Shown one piece after another: positions 30,543 to 41,150 of a DNA stretch of 64,000 nt. The number at the start of each line of letters is the position of its first letter. Within the stretch, counting starts at the first letter, position 1. The position numbers and the translations under genes are program-made. The DNA comes from Vitis vinifera (taxonomy: Eukaryota; Streptophyta; Magnoliopsida; Vitales; Vitaceae): assembly GCF_030704535.1 (NCBI RefSeq), contig NC_012119.1:610001-674000 (forward strand), given 5' to 3'. The notes under the pieces were generated by a model that did no database searches, was not told the DNA's origin, and was given only the letters and a program-made list of their open reading frames with translations.

Positions 30543-30779
30543 ATGGATAAGACTTTGGAAAATGCAACTCCCCGAGACCTAAGGTTCCTCTGGCTGGTAA
30601 GACATGAAAGACTTCATTCTAATCAACTCAGGGCCCTCCTTGAGGACTGCAAATTCCTTTTGCAAACGGTTAAGGGAACAGCTTCGCACACCTTGAGAGA
30701 AGCCAACGCATGTGCGGATTTCCTAGCAAATGAAGGCCAAAAGCAAAAGTCTTGTGGTTCTCCAACAACTCCTGCGTGA
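30543..30779 (+). mobile_element. LINE-type RNase H domain fragment (nuclear origin)
   Basis: The 78-residue frame ends with HTLREANACADFLANEG, the signature of the C-terminal RNase H-like domain (RVT_3) of plant non-LTR retrotransposons and related nuclear proteins. The upstream part (LRALLEDCKFLLQTVKG) fits the helix before it. The catalytic N-terminal half and the reverse transcriptase are missing, so this is a fragment. A copia fossil lies immediately downstream, so several nuclear pieces may have arrived together. Confidence 0.7.
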
Positions 30780-30829
30780 AATGGAGTTTCTGCTGATGGC
30801 AGACTACTCAGGAGTGGCCGACCTAGTTT

Positions 30830-31089
30830 TTTGTTTTTTCCTTTTCCTATGTACCGCCCTATGTACCGCACCTTAAAGGAGGAAGTCCTTTTCCTTTCAG
30901 CATGCTCCGCGCCATCTCCACAATGGTTCGGTTCTTCCGTTCGGCTACGCCATTTTGTTGAGAAGTACCTGGACAAGACAAGTGAGGTAACGTGCCATGT
31001 TGTTTGAGAATGGTCTCAAAATCATCATAAGTGTATTCACGAGCATTGTCAGAACGAAAGATTTGAATCTATTTATAAAAAGGAGCCCT

Positions 31090-31177
<88 letters not shown>

Positions 31178-31470
31178 ATAGGCCTTTTGGTTAATTTATC
31201 GAAAAATAGAAAGTAGTTCGGAACCTGACTTCATGAGAAAAATCCAAGTGTTTCTATAAAAATCGTAAATAAAAATGACAAAGTAACGAGATCCCCCCAT
31301 AGTAGTAGATACAGGAGCAGGGCCCCACACATCAGAATGAACCAAATCAAATGGAGCATGAGCGAAAGATTCACTATTATGAAAAGGTCAAGCTGGTTGT
31401 TTCGCAAGTTGCTTATCTATCTTACTTAGCCTAACCCTCTCTCGAGAAAGCATTGTCTATATTGACTTGA
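30830..31470 (-). mobile_element. Ty1/copia fossil: integrase region of pol
   Basis: On the minus strand a copia integrase core can be read, with the typical RSDNAREYTYDDFE and SCPGTSQQNGVAERKNRT signatures. The preceding part of the catalytic domain lies on the other side of a TAAA microsatellite. It is broken, with several lesions and no LTR visible. The motifs are still easily read, so it is of moderate age. It was probably acquired from the nucleus. Confidence 0.85.
31091..31180. repeat. (TAAA)n microsatellite, about 22 units
   Basis: Ninety bases of perfect TAAA repeats lie within the copia fossil. Long perfect tetranucleotide arrays are unusual in plant mitochondrial DNA. Confidence 0.95.
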
Positions 31471-34400
31471 GAGCCTTTCTTCTGTCACAACAATAAAGGG
31501 TAACTTCGGGCTTTCAAGCCGGCACGGGCGGACTCCCTATACCGTCCCATGAGCATGACATTCTCCCCCACTTTAGTAATGAGTAATGAGGCTATCTTCT
31601 TTTCCTAACCGGACAACTGCCAAATGCAAAAGGGTTAGGCGAGATGACTTGACTGAACCGAGCCTACTTTTACTAAAAAAATCCTTCTTTAATTAACATT
31701 ACCCACTTGCTAACACTGGAGGCCTTAGCAGGGCTTTCAGAAACAGGGCCATACTCTCGCTCGGGCATAGAAACTTGCTGGACAAGAGAGGAAAGGAAAT
31801 GGGTTGTGGGGTCGCGGTGAATTGAGCTCTCCCGATCCATTGATCTGCACCTGCGGGTAGAGAATTTGCAACCAACTTGCTGGCATTATAAAAGAGTCAA
31901 AGTAAAGAATAGCACCAACCAAATGGAATAAGCTACTATCACGGGAACTATACGGGCTATAGCCCTCACCTCCTTCGAGCCTACCCGAGACTTCCTCTAT
32001 AAACCATAGAACTGGAACAATCACTGTTCCAGGGTCTGTCTCAGAGTTCTATCTCGTGCTTGACATCAATTACATCCAAACCTTCAATCGGGTATACTTT
32101 CCACAATAACAGGCGAGTCATAGTTAGGTAAAAGTTATACAGAAAGATGACATCGCTGGCGAACTTGAAGCTAGTTAGGTAGATCCCCGCCAAGTGTTGA
32201 CACCGGATTAGGAAATTTCTTTCTTTCTTTGAAGGACTCAGCTCCAATTCCTCTTAGAGATCCTCTCTTTGCCTTTTTGGTTTCTTGCTTACCTACCTTC
32301 TGCCTTTCCGCACCGCTCCCTGGGCCTTAGCAGTACGAAGAGTCTAGAGCGGGCAGAAGCTCGGCGTGGTATTCATTCTACCGGGAGAATCGGAATTCTT
32401 TCTTGAAGAAGAAAAGAAGAACTAGGGTATAGGGGCAGAGAAGAAGGAGCTATTTCATCCCTTGTTGAAAGGCTATCCATTCTTTCTTATTGATTGGTGA
32501 GAACATCCATCCGGCTAGCTGAACGAGGCTGTGAACGAATCTCTGTGGTGCAGATGAATAGAATAAGCCAAGCCCTGCTTTTGATCTTTTAGCCTTATCC
32601 GCTCTTGAATGGCTAACTCTCCTACAGCACCTAGTTCTTTTTCACCCTTCTAGTTAATAGGAGTGAAAGCATCTTCATCCTAATAATCTTCATACGTTGT
32701 GGGAGTAAGGGCCATTAGGAAAGGAAAATGAACCGCAGCTATTGAAGCAGTTGGAGGCAGGGCTAAACGAGAGGTTGACTCAGCTGCGATTGCTCAAGTT
32801 GAATTAGCTTCCAATCCTAGCATACTTTAGTCAGCATTCCCAAGGCACCAGCATAATCCGAGTGCTTACTCTCCACTCGCTAAGCAGTGAGATCTACTTT
32901 TTAAGAGATAGGGCTCAATGCGTCTAATGAAGGGATTTGAAGCTAGAGGAGAGCAAGGGAAGAGATCGAAGCTAAGCAGATCGCTTACAGGCCTTTCTCC
33001 ACAGGAGCATCATCAATCTTAGGGGTCACCCTCTGGCCTTGATTCAGGCGATTGACCCTTAGCAGCACAGGGTTGAAGACGGATAGCCGCCTTTAAAAAA
33101 AGGCTTTAGACCATCGCGGAAGAGTTCAATTAGAGTCTAACAGACCCTACATCTTAAGTCTTCATGCCCAAGTGTGTTATCGTAAGGGGATCTGGTTGCT
33201 CATGCCTCTGTGGAGCTAATAAAGTGGGTTCATCGACATCCGAAAGACGGATTGGACGAGTGCTTGTACCGAGCCGAGCGTGGGGCTCATCACCGCCCTT
33301 GCTTTAGACGTATAGAAGGAGTACTTCTCACGAAATGACTTGCAGTGGCACTGAGAAAGAGAAAGAAGGATGAGTGAGGAATTGGCTTTTGCTCCTTGGA
33401 ACTTGGAAGGGATCTCGATTGAATGAATGCGCATGACTCGTACTCGCTTGTACCACCTTGGTAGCTGCGAATGAGTCAACCACGGAAAAGAGAGTTTCAG
33501 TTTCAGAGAGATCGGACAGGAGAAAGAGTAAGAGTAAATCAGTAGATTAGGTACCTTCAGTCGAGGATTTATAATTACACATATCAGCTCAACCAGTTGG
33601 AATATCCCTTGATCTCGTATCCGTTGGTCAAGATTAGGAAAGTTTTCAATAACCCAGTGCTAGTGAAATTGAATCAGCTCTTTTCTTTCTCATCTAAGAT
33701 GCGCCTGCTTTTCTCTTTGTCTCCTTTCGCCTAGGACTACCTCGCTTAACTATTAGGTAGTTGAATTGGAACCATAATCCAAATATAAATAGTTAGATTT
33801 ACTAAAAAAGACCACCGGCACTGAAATCATTAACAGCAGGTTATCTTCCCCGCCTTGAAGAAATATATAGAGAAAGAGAGACCGATGCTTTGATTTACCT
33901 AGCCGGCTTCCCAAGTCGCTTGCTTAAGGTGGTTCGTCTGACCAAGAAAGAAAGTCCAAGAGGAATGGGAGATTTTGCCAGTAGATCTGATTTCGCGAGA
34001 TGCGATCCAAAATAGGAGACTGGATGCCGAAGCTTTATAATATAATAATAATGTCGAATAGAAGACCATGGAAGTAATGATAAGAGAAAAGATCACATAG
34101 CGTGCAATTGAAAGAAGGGCTTAAGACAAGATTGTGCTAAATCAACTATCGAATAGAACCTTCGTCCGGTTCACCGGTCGGTAAGCGAACTTCAAGATTT
34201 GAATAATTTGCTTTTCTCGTCCACAAATAAGAGTTAATTAACCTAGTGAAGCCTAGAAGGATTCTCTTGAGTCATTGTATATGAATAAAGAAATAAGTAG
34301 TTTAAATAGTACGAAAACCCCCGGCCCGGATGAGTTCGGCATAGCTCATACATTAAGCAAGTTTTAGGAAGATTGCCATGTGCTCATAGATCGTCATTAC

Positions 34401-35899
34401 TCGGTGACGGATCTCCGATCTTTTATCGGAAAGGCTCCGGGCGCTACTGTCTCTATTTCTGTTACCCATGTTCACATTGGTGCTTCTTCCGACTCAGCCT
34501 CTGTCCCGACCTCCGGGTCTCGGTCTCCAAGAAGCGGAGGGCTAAGCCACGGGAACTTGAAGTGCTTTAACAAGATCCAATGGTGCTGGTTCACTAGCGT
34601 CATCAGCTGGCTCTGCAACTTTCACTTCCAACCGGATACCCAGCAATAGTCTATACCGCCTCTTCTTCCTCTTCCGCTGCAGTGGGATCAAAAAGGGATT
34701 TCGATCTCGATGTGCTGCTAGCGCTAGAGTTAGGAAGACAAGGAGTTAGTTTACAACGTCGAAGTCTGAAAGCAGAAGGCGTGGGCTACTATATGATCGT
34801 ACACGACTAAAGCTAGCTCATCCATCCAGTCGTTTCACTCGAGCCCCTTTATTAGTAAGGTTGTCTTTAGAGCGCCTACCTCACTGGCTTCCTTACTACT
34901 AAAAGTGAAAAGGACCTGATAGTGCCTATTGCCTTAATGCCTATAAACTGGGATCCTTGAAATCACTCTTTATCAACTGAAGACCAATAAGCACAAGAAT
35001 GCAAGTAAACCCTACCACCGATACTAGACTAACGGGTCGACTCACAGCTTCCCCTTTACCACATATGCTCTCCATACCCAAGCCTGAGAGCACGCCATCT
35101 CTTCTAAGATGACTGCCCTCAGGTACTTGACCGAACAAGGTAAACTCCGCAACTCACAGTAGATTGAATGAGTGGTTCGCTGTACCACTGATATTGCCTT
35201 AACAGCTACTTGTGTGGAGCTTCTCGGCTCATCACCTCTGCGTTATCGAACTAAGCCTTTTCCACCGTAGTGAGATAACCCCATGTAAAAACATACCTTC
35301 GCACGAACTATTCATCGAATCGGACCTAGCAGAGACAGGGACTCGATCGGGATTCCTCAAGTCTTGCATTCCGTACCTTGGGAAGGATAACGAAAAAGAC
35401 CTCGCTCCTCGTACGTGCCTTTGTATGATACCGAAAGGGGCCTGATGTAGTGGGATATCTCGTTGTTGTATTCTTGCACTTGTACCTGTTTATTAATTGG
35501 ACTAATTAGATAGTTAATACGATGTACAAGCTAGTACAATACCAAAACCAAAGTGTGGAATACGCCATGGAGCTCTCGTTCTCTTGTACCAAGTCTTGCG
35601 ATGTCCTAATAGAGGGAAGGCTTCCAGGAAGGGTTCTAATACTTGTCTCTCGCTTAATGCCTTGGATAGCAGTACTATAAATGCACCTTCTTCTTGTTTG
35701 TTAAAAAGACCTTCTCGAGAGACCTGGATGTTCCCAAGTTGTTGTTAAAGAATCTTTAAGGGCTTTGAAGAAGCTTGGATGTCTCCCATGGTTCCTTCAA
35801 GGACTTCTAAAGCAAGGGAACACTTATCAAGGATCTTAAAGCACGAGAAGACAGCCATCAAGGTCAAGCGGGCAGACTTACGTTATCTCTCTTTTTGAT
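31471..35899. other. Long spacer without a recognised gene
   Basis: Only short ORFs without family signal (for example 32041-32247 minus, 33216-33479 minus, 34380-34649 plus, 34941-35138 minus). At 35432-35456 a 25-base stretch matches nad1 exon a (582-606) at 24 positions and may be a tiny nad1 fragment. Confidence 0.4.
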
Positions 35900-36500
35900 T
35901 ACAGTAGGCCGATGCCCCAAAACACGGGGTTTTATCAAATTTTCCGACATAAAAGTGCCAAAAAAGGGGACTTAATGAGGGGGGGTCCGACCGCCCATTG
36001 AAAGCATACCCCTTGATACTCCACATGTGGCAAAACAAGGCTTTTTCGAGGTTTCTCTTTGAAATGATCAATTTTGGACCTTCGGAAACACAACTTTTCA
36101 TCTCCCCCTTATAAAGGCCAAAAGTAGGCATTTCGTGCTCTCCCTCTGAAATTTACACTTTTCCGACCCCGAAATCTCAACTTTCGCATCTCCATATGTG
36201 GAAAAAGTAGGCATTTTATGGTCTCTCTTTGGAATTGCCATTTTCGGACCCCCGGAAACACATCTTTGATGCTCCTTTAACCCATCGTAGTGGCAATAGG
36301 AATCTAGAGATGTGCCGTAGGGGAGATTCTACTCTTGGATTGTACCTTCGATAGAAGAGGAAAAAGAAGGCTTCTTCGTGTTCTCTCTTTGAATTCGACC
36401 TGCCAGGCCTTCCAAAGGTGCACTTTTCTATCCTTCCAACCTAACCCATCGAAAGCATCAATCGGAATCTAGAAATGGACCGTGGGAGAGGTTCTATTCT
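35900..36500. repeat. Field of diverged tandem repeats (~85-115 bp units)
   Basis: Phrases such as CATATGTGGAAAAAGTAGGC, TCTCTCTTTG(G/A)AATT and GGA(C)CCC(C)GGAAACACA recur in the same order at about 35980, 36090, 36190 and 36350, with considerable divergence. A second pair (GGAATCTAGA(G/A)ATG ... TTGTACCATCGATAG-like) occurs at about 36300-36360 and 36460-36520. Confidence 0.6.
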
Positions 36501-36668
36501 CGGCATTGTACCATCGATAGGAGAGAGGCAAAATGTTATCTGTCCCTTAATGCTGTATACTCTCTTCTCTCTTTCTTAAGACTTTAGATAAGCCTAAGGG
36601 CAAGATAAAGACATAGGAAAGGAAGGAAGAGACGGAGAAAGCCAAAAACGTTATCTGTCCCTTAAGAT

Positions 36669-36950
36669 GTTATGCGCGGCTGAAGGTCTTACGAGATGTT
36701 CTCTGCCTCTGGTCATGGTCATGTCCCCTAAGATTTGTTATGCGCTGCTGAAGGTCTTATGAGAGGATTCTCTGCCTAAGGTCCTGGCCATATACCAGAT
36801 GGTTTGTTATGCGCGGCTGAAGGTCTTATGAGCTCTGTGCTCTGCCTAGGTCTCGACCATGTACCTAAAATGTTATGCATGGCTGAAGGTCTTATGAGGT
36901 GTGGATTCTTTGTCTCTGCCTCTGGTCTTGGTCATATAGGAAAGGAAGAA
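36669..36950. repeat. Tandem repeat, four units of ~68 bp
   Basis: Units start at 36669, 36737, 36805 and 36872. Each opens with GTTATGC(G/A)(C/T)(G/T)GCTGAAGGTCTTA and continues with a TCTCTGCCT ... GGTC ... GGTCAT-type tail. Units are imperfect, so the array is not recent. Confidence 0.85.
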
Positions 36951-38929
36951 GGGAAAGCTCGGGAATACAGCCTTAGAGTTGGGCAAGCAATCGAGAAGCA
37001 AGGTCGCCTCGGACAAATCGTAGATATCGCAGTTCTTGGAATACTTGAAGGTTAATCTTGGAAGTGCACGATAAGCATACCGTTTTATAAGTATACAGCG
37101 TGTGCACTCGGCCACGAAGACAAGAGCGGGCGGCGGCAGAGGTAGCAGCATCTAAGCCAGTATCTGGGCCAGTTGGCTTCCATCGAGTTTCCATAAAACA
37201 AGGTTGTTCCTTGCTAGTAACTCTTTCTTTTTGAAGTGAGTGAGCTACAGCCCTCGTGTCCGTTATGTTTTGTATTGGCATTCCGGGTCTGGAGTCTAGT
37301 ATTGATTCCAATATATACTAGTTTATTCCTTCCCCTATATTCCTTCTATTTGTATGAATACTATAATAGGCTTTGGCTCTTTCTCTCTCTAACAAGACCT
37401 AGCCCAGGCAAGAAGATAAGGATAAAGGATTCTTGATCAAATGCTCTTTTATTTGAAGTCAGTTCCTTGGGAGGAAATCTCCTTCCCCGGTTTGAGATCC
37501 AGTTGAAGTAGTGGCATTCCCTGTACCCGTAACAGTGGATAATATTGTAAGTTGCGTTCCAGTCAATTCGAGTTCTGTTTCCAAGGGCAAATGCTATCTC
37601 TGAGTCTGTTACAGCGAGTGAGGCAGGAAAATGACCCCAACAGAAAGTGTTTGGGTAATTTAGAGCTACCTAGGTTGAAGGTGGCGACTCTTCTCTTGAG
37701 AGATGGGAAGGGACTACTTTCTATCGTACCCACGAGAATGGGAATTTGCCCTTCAAACAAGCCTTCAGAGATGGGAAGAAGCCTCCTTCTACGCCTTTTC
37801 CTTAAGCGCGAGTTCTGCTTTAACTGGATTCTAGAAAGGCAGTTCTTTGACCCGGAAGTCAATAGGAGCTGCTATAGAATCCGAATCTGGCTTTGCTGCT
37901 TTCTCTCTGGCTTATGGTGGTACCTTGACTTCTTTTCTTCCTCTCCTGCTGCCCATGAACCTCCAGCCTCTTCTGCTCTTTCAAGTTCCAGTGCTGGCGG
38001 AAGAACCTCGCTCCTGTACTCGGATCTAAGTGATCTAGCATCGAGTGGATCTAATGAGGCAAGAGAAGCAGTCGAAGGCGACTAGATTCTTCAAACCATT
38101 AAGCGGGACAAAGACCCGGGCGGGCTCTACTCTAGTAGTGGAAACCATGAATCCAATTCCTCTATAGCTCTCCCATCCACCAACCTCTCTCCTCTTCCCA
38201 ATATCCAGCCAGCGCTGCTAAGCAACCTCGAACGGAACCATCTTTCTCTCTATCTCTCGGAAATAGCTACCAAAGAAGGAAGATGATGCACCAGTGGGTT
38301 CTCAATCGAATGAAATAACGTATCTAAAGGCCCACTTAATGGATCCAACGAAGAGCTATCAACAGCGAAGGAACCTCCACCAAGCTCTCAACTAATCGGG
38401 ATCGACTTAACCAGATAAGCTTTCCTATGCTTAAGAGCCTACTTCTCTAAGTCCATATCTTCCGGCATCACCATTCCCATTCTCTTCCTTTCAAAGCAAT
38501 TCTTTGATAGCTGGGAGACCCACTTGTTATGACGTATCTAATAGGCAGCCTGAACCCACGAATGTAGGTGAATAACCATCAGCTTTCCTTCAACTTCAAC
38601 CTGTACCCGCCCGTAAATACCTGGCCAATTGCTTCACTTCCAGTCCCAGGTAACCTCCTTTCTCCGGCAGCAACTACCCGACTCTTCGATGCCTCCCTCG
38701 AAGTCAAAACTCTCCTCTCCAGTGGCTAGGGCCAGAAGCCTCCTTTCCTTCAACTAATTCAAGCGATTCAGTCAGTAGGAAAGTCATCTCACTGAACATT
38801 GGATTATATACAACCTCGTGAACATTACAACCAGAGTATACATTTACATTTCCACTTTATATTTCTCCCCGAACGCACAAGAAAAGGTAGAAGTGCGCTT
38901 CCTAAAGTTAGAGTGAGGAAGGGATCTTA
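36951..38929. other. Spacer with one longer ORF
   Basis: The plus-strand ORF 37552-38085 (177 residues) has a Leu/Arg-rich N-terminal half, one possible membrane segment (WLCCFLSGLWWYLDFF) and a Ser/Ala-rich tail. I recognise no family, and its composition is compatible with chance. The remainder shows nothing recognisable. Confidence 0.35.
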
Positions 38930-39490
38930 GCCATCGGTGACCTTCATCTCAAAGCATCGCGACAGAGAATTAATAAGCGAGCGGATACCAGCTACATCGC
39001 TTCCAATAATGAGTATGTCATCGACATAAAGGAGAAGAACAATAATGCCCGAAGTAGAGCATTGAACTCATCCTGCATGGATGCGCGCCATTCTGGTACC
39101 TTCGAAGCCTGAGAGAAGCAGGTCAAAGAAGCATCGGATTGAAGAGCAAGAAAGCGGGGAGTGGCGGAGAAGACCTTCGGTTTCCCATCCCTCGACCGAG
39201 TAATCATATGATGACGTGACACGGTGGCAGAAGATGATGGTGGCGGTGTAGTCATGTCAAGTACACCTAGAACCTTGATCAAAGGCCAATGGAGGACCAT
39301 CAGAGCCAGAGGGAGCAACCTCAGTCGCAGTAACAGCAGGCTGGTCGAAGATCAGGAGTGGCGCATCAACAGAAGCAGAAGAGGGCGACGAGACGTCACA
39401 AGAGAAAGGCTCAGACGAGCAAGGAGCAACGCGGCTGCACTGGAGAACTGGTAGGTGATAGAGATGGGGGAGTGAGATGAGTATCAACTC
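38930..39490 (-). mobile_element. Ty1/copia fossil: linker and reverse-transcriptase start
   Basis: On the minus strand the frame carries HHMITRSRDGKPK, then PEWRASMQDEFNAL, which mark the linker and the beginning of the copia reverse transcriptase. Further on, a YVDD-type catalytic motif region is recognisable. It is fragmentary and broken, with no LTRs seen. It is separate from the integrase fossil at 30.8-31.5 kb. Confidence 0.85.
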
Positions 39491-39712
39491 TCTCTCGCGC
39501 CTTTCTTCAGCTTGTTCCTGTTCGTCTATTCGGGACGGGGCAGGCAGCCCACATACATGAAGAGAAGAAGAGAGGGGGGGTTCCTTGATATTAAGGTGTC
39601 AAAGCGGTCGAAGAAGGCCACAAGTGGAAGCAACCGATGCTTTGGTCATTCAGTTGACTCCTTGCTGCCAGTCCGTGCTTGCTGTCATGCTGGCAAAAGC
39701 AGGGGTTTCGGC

Positions 39713-39718
<6 letters not shown>

Positions 39719-39764
<46 letters not shown>

Positions 39765-39791
39765 ATACTCTAACCGCTGAGTCAAGTAGGT
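39719..39791 (-). tRNA. trnM-CAU: tRNA-Met(CAU), plastid-derived elongator type
   Basis: A complete 73-base cloverleaf: acceptor ACCTACT/AGTAGGT with discriminator A; D stem ACTC/GAGT; anticodon stem TCGCT/GGCGA with loop TTCATAC (anticodon CAU); T arm ATTGG-TTCAAAT-CCAAT. CCA is not encoded. The sequence follows plastid trnM, which many angiosperm mitochondria use as their elongator tRNA-Met. The surrounding DNA is not plastid-like, so this is an old, isolated transfer that is probably functional. A 12-base phrase of its 5' end (GCTGAGTCAAGT) is repeated just upstream of the gene (39796-39807). Confidence 0.95.
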
Positions 39792-41107
39792 AAAGCTGAG
39801 TCAAGTCAGAAAAAAGAGACCCCTATAAGAGAAAGCCGCGCAACCAGAGTTCCCCTTACTATATAAGGGGGGGCGGAGCGCTAAGAAAGAGAAAGCGTTA
39901 TCACTATACGAAATGAAGCAGCGGCTAGCACGCTAAGATCAACCACTTGGAGAACGCGGAGCCTTTCTTTCTCGGTCGTCTGTCTTAATAGTTGTGGATT
40001 CCGATTCATGCGGTCGTTCTCTGCTGCATTGGTGTTTTCCCTCCCCACTCTCCACCATAACAAAATGTTTCAACTATATCTCAGGAGTAGTCAAAGGAAG
40101 TACGGCGGGTCCGAGTAGGAAAAAATTCACTAAGAAGTAGGGCATACAACAATGGATCAATTCATTCAACAAGATCCGTTCGGATCGAACCAGGATGAAT
40201 GGGATTGGTCTGACCTCTCGCTCGGATGTAAGACTCCCGCCGCCTGATCTACGACCACCCATGCCACGTTTCGTGAACAGCTATGCCCGAGAATGAATGA
40301 ATTGTGATATAACGCCGAATAAGCCACTGCTCTATTCCCGACTCGAAATCCATAAAGGACTTTAAGGGAGAACTGCTCTCTCTATCTCAGCAGCTTTCCC
40401 TACTACCGGCACAAGAGGGACTTTTTCTCTAAAGCCTACTTCCTCTCTCTGATCTCAAAACCCATTTTGTCTCGGTACTGGAAGCCGCAGCTGACCTGGC
40501 CTATCTTTCTGATCCGCTAGTACCGAATTGTTCAGACTTAGGGCCTGCCGAGCGTACGAAAAGGGGAATCTTTCTCTGAACTGCCTACTCTCTTCCCTCA
40601 ACTGCGCATTCAATAGCAGTTTTTATACTATTACTGCTCGTACAAAAACAATGCCTTGAGGAATCTGTGCATCGAGACTTACATATGAGACTAGTGAAAT
40701 AAGTTACTTGCCCTAGTGCTACTCCCTGGCTTCCTTCCTCCACAGAAGACTTGCTAGAATAGCTTGTGTCACTTCCTTGCATGGACAGCTACCACCTCTT
40801 CTCTTGACTTTCCTTCGCTTCGGGTAGACTAAGAGCTCTTTCTTTAGTCTCTATCCTATCCCCTCCTTCTACTAGCCGACTAGGAGTTAGAAAGCCTGAC
40901 TTCAACTACCGCTTACAGGGCACTAAGATTGACTGCTTTTCTCCTCTAGCCACAGACATGCTTGACTACCACAGACAGGAGACCGCCATTACTACTTGAA
41001 CTATCAAGCCAATTAGTAACACAGGCTCGGTGGCTCTGGCTCCTTGTCCGGCTGGGAAGGTTCTTTTCTATACACCAATCGGCCTACTGGCTCGGGAGGA
41101 AGCACTC
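39792..41107. other. Spacer
   Basis: No recognised gene. It contains a GATCTACGACCACCC motif at 40246-40260 and the first copy (40527-40552) of a 26-bp repeat shared with 43738-43763. Confidence 0.45.
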
Positions 41108-41150
41108 ACAAGTACTGCACTGATAGGACTGCCTGGACAGCTAAAGGATG
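41108..41150. repeat. 43-bp inverted repeat, copy 1
   Basis: Matches the reverse complement of 44968-45010 at 42 of 43 positions. The core reads TGATAGGACTGCCTGGACAG. Confidence 0.9.

Noticed and set aside
36669-36950. CRISPR-like array
   Set aside because: Heads are imperfect, spacing reflects simple tandem 68-bp units, and the compartment is an organelle.
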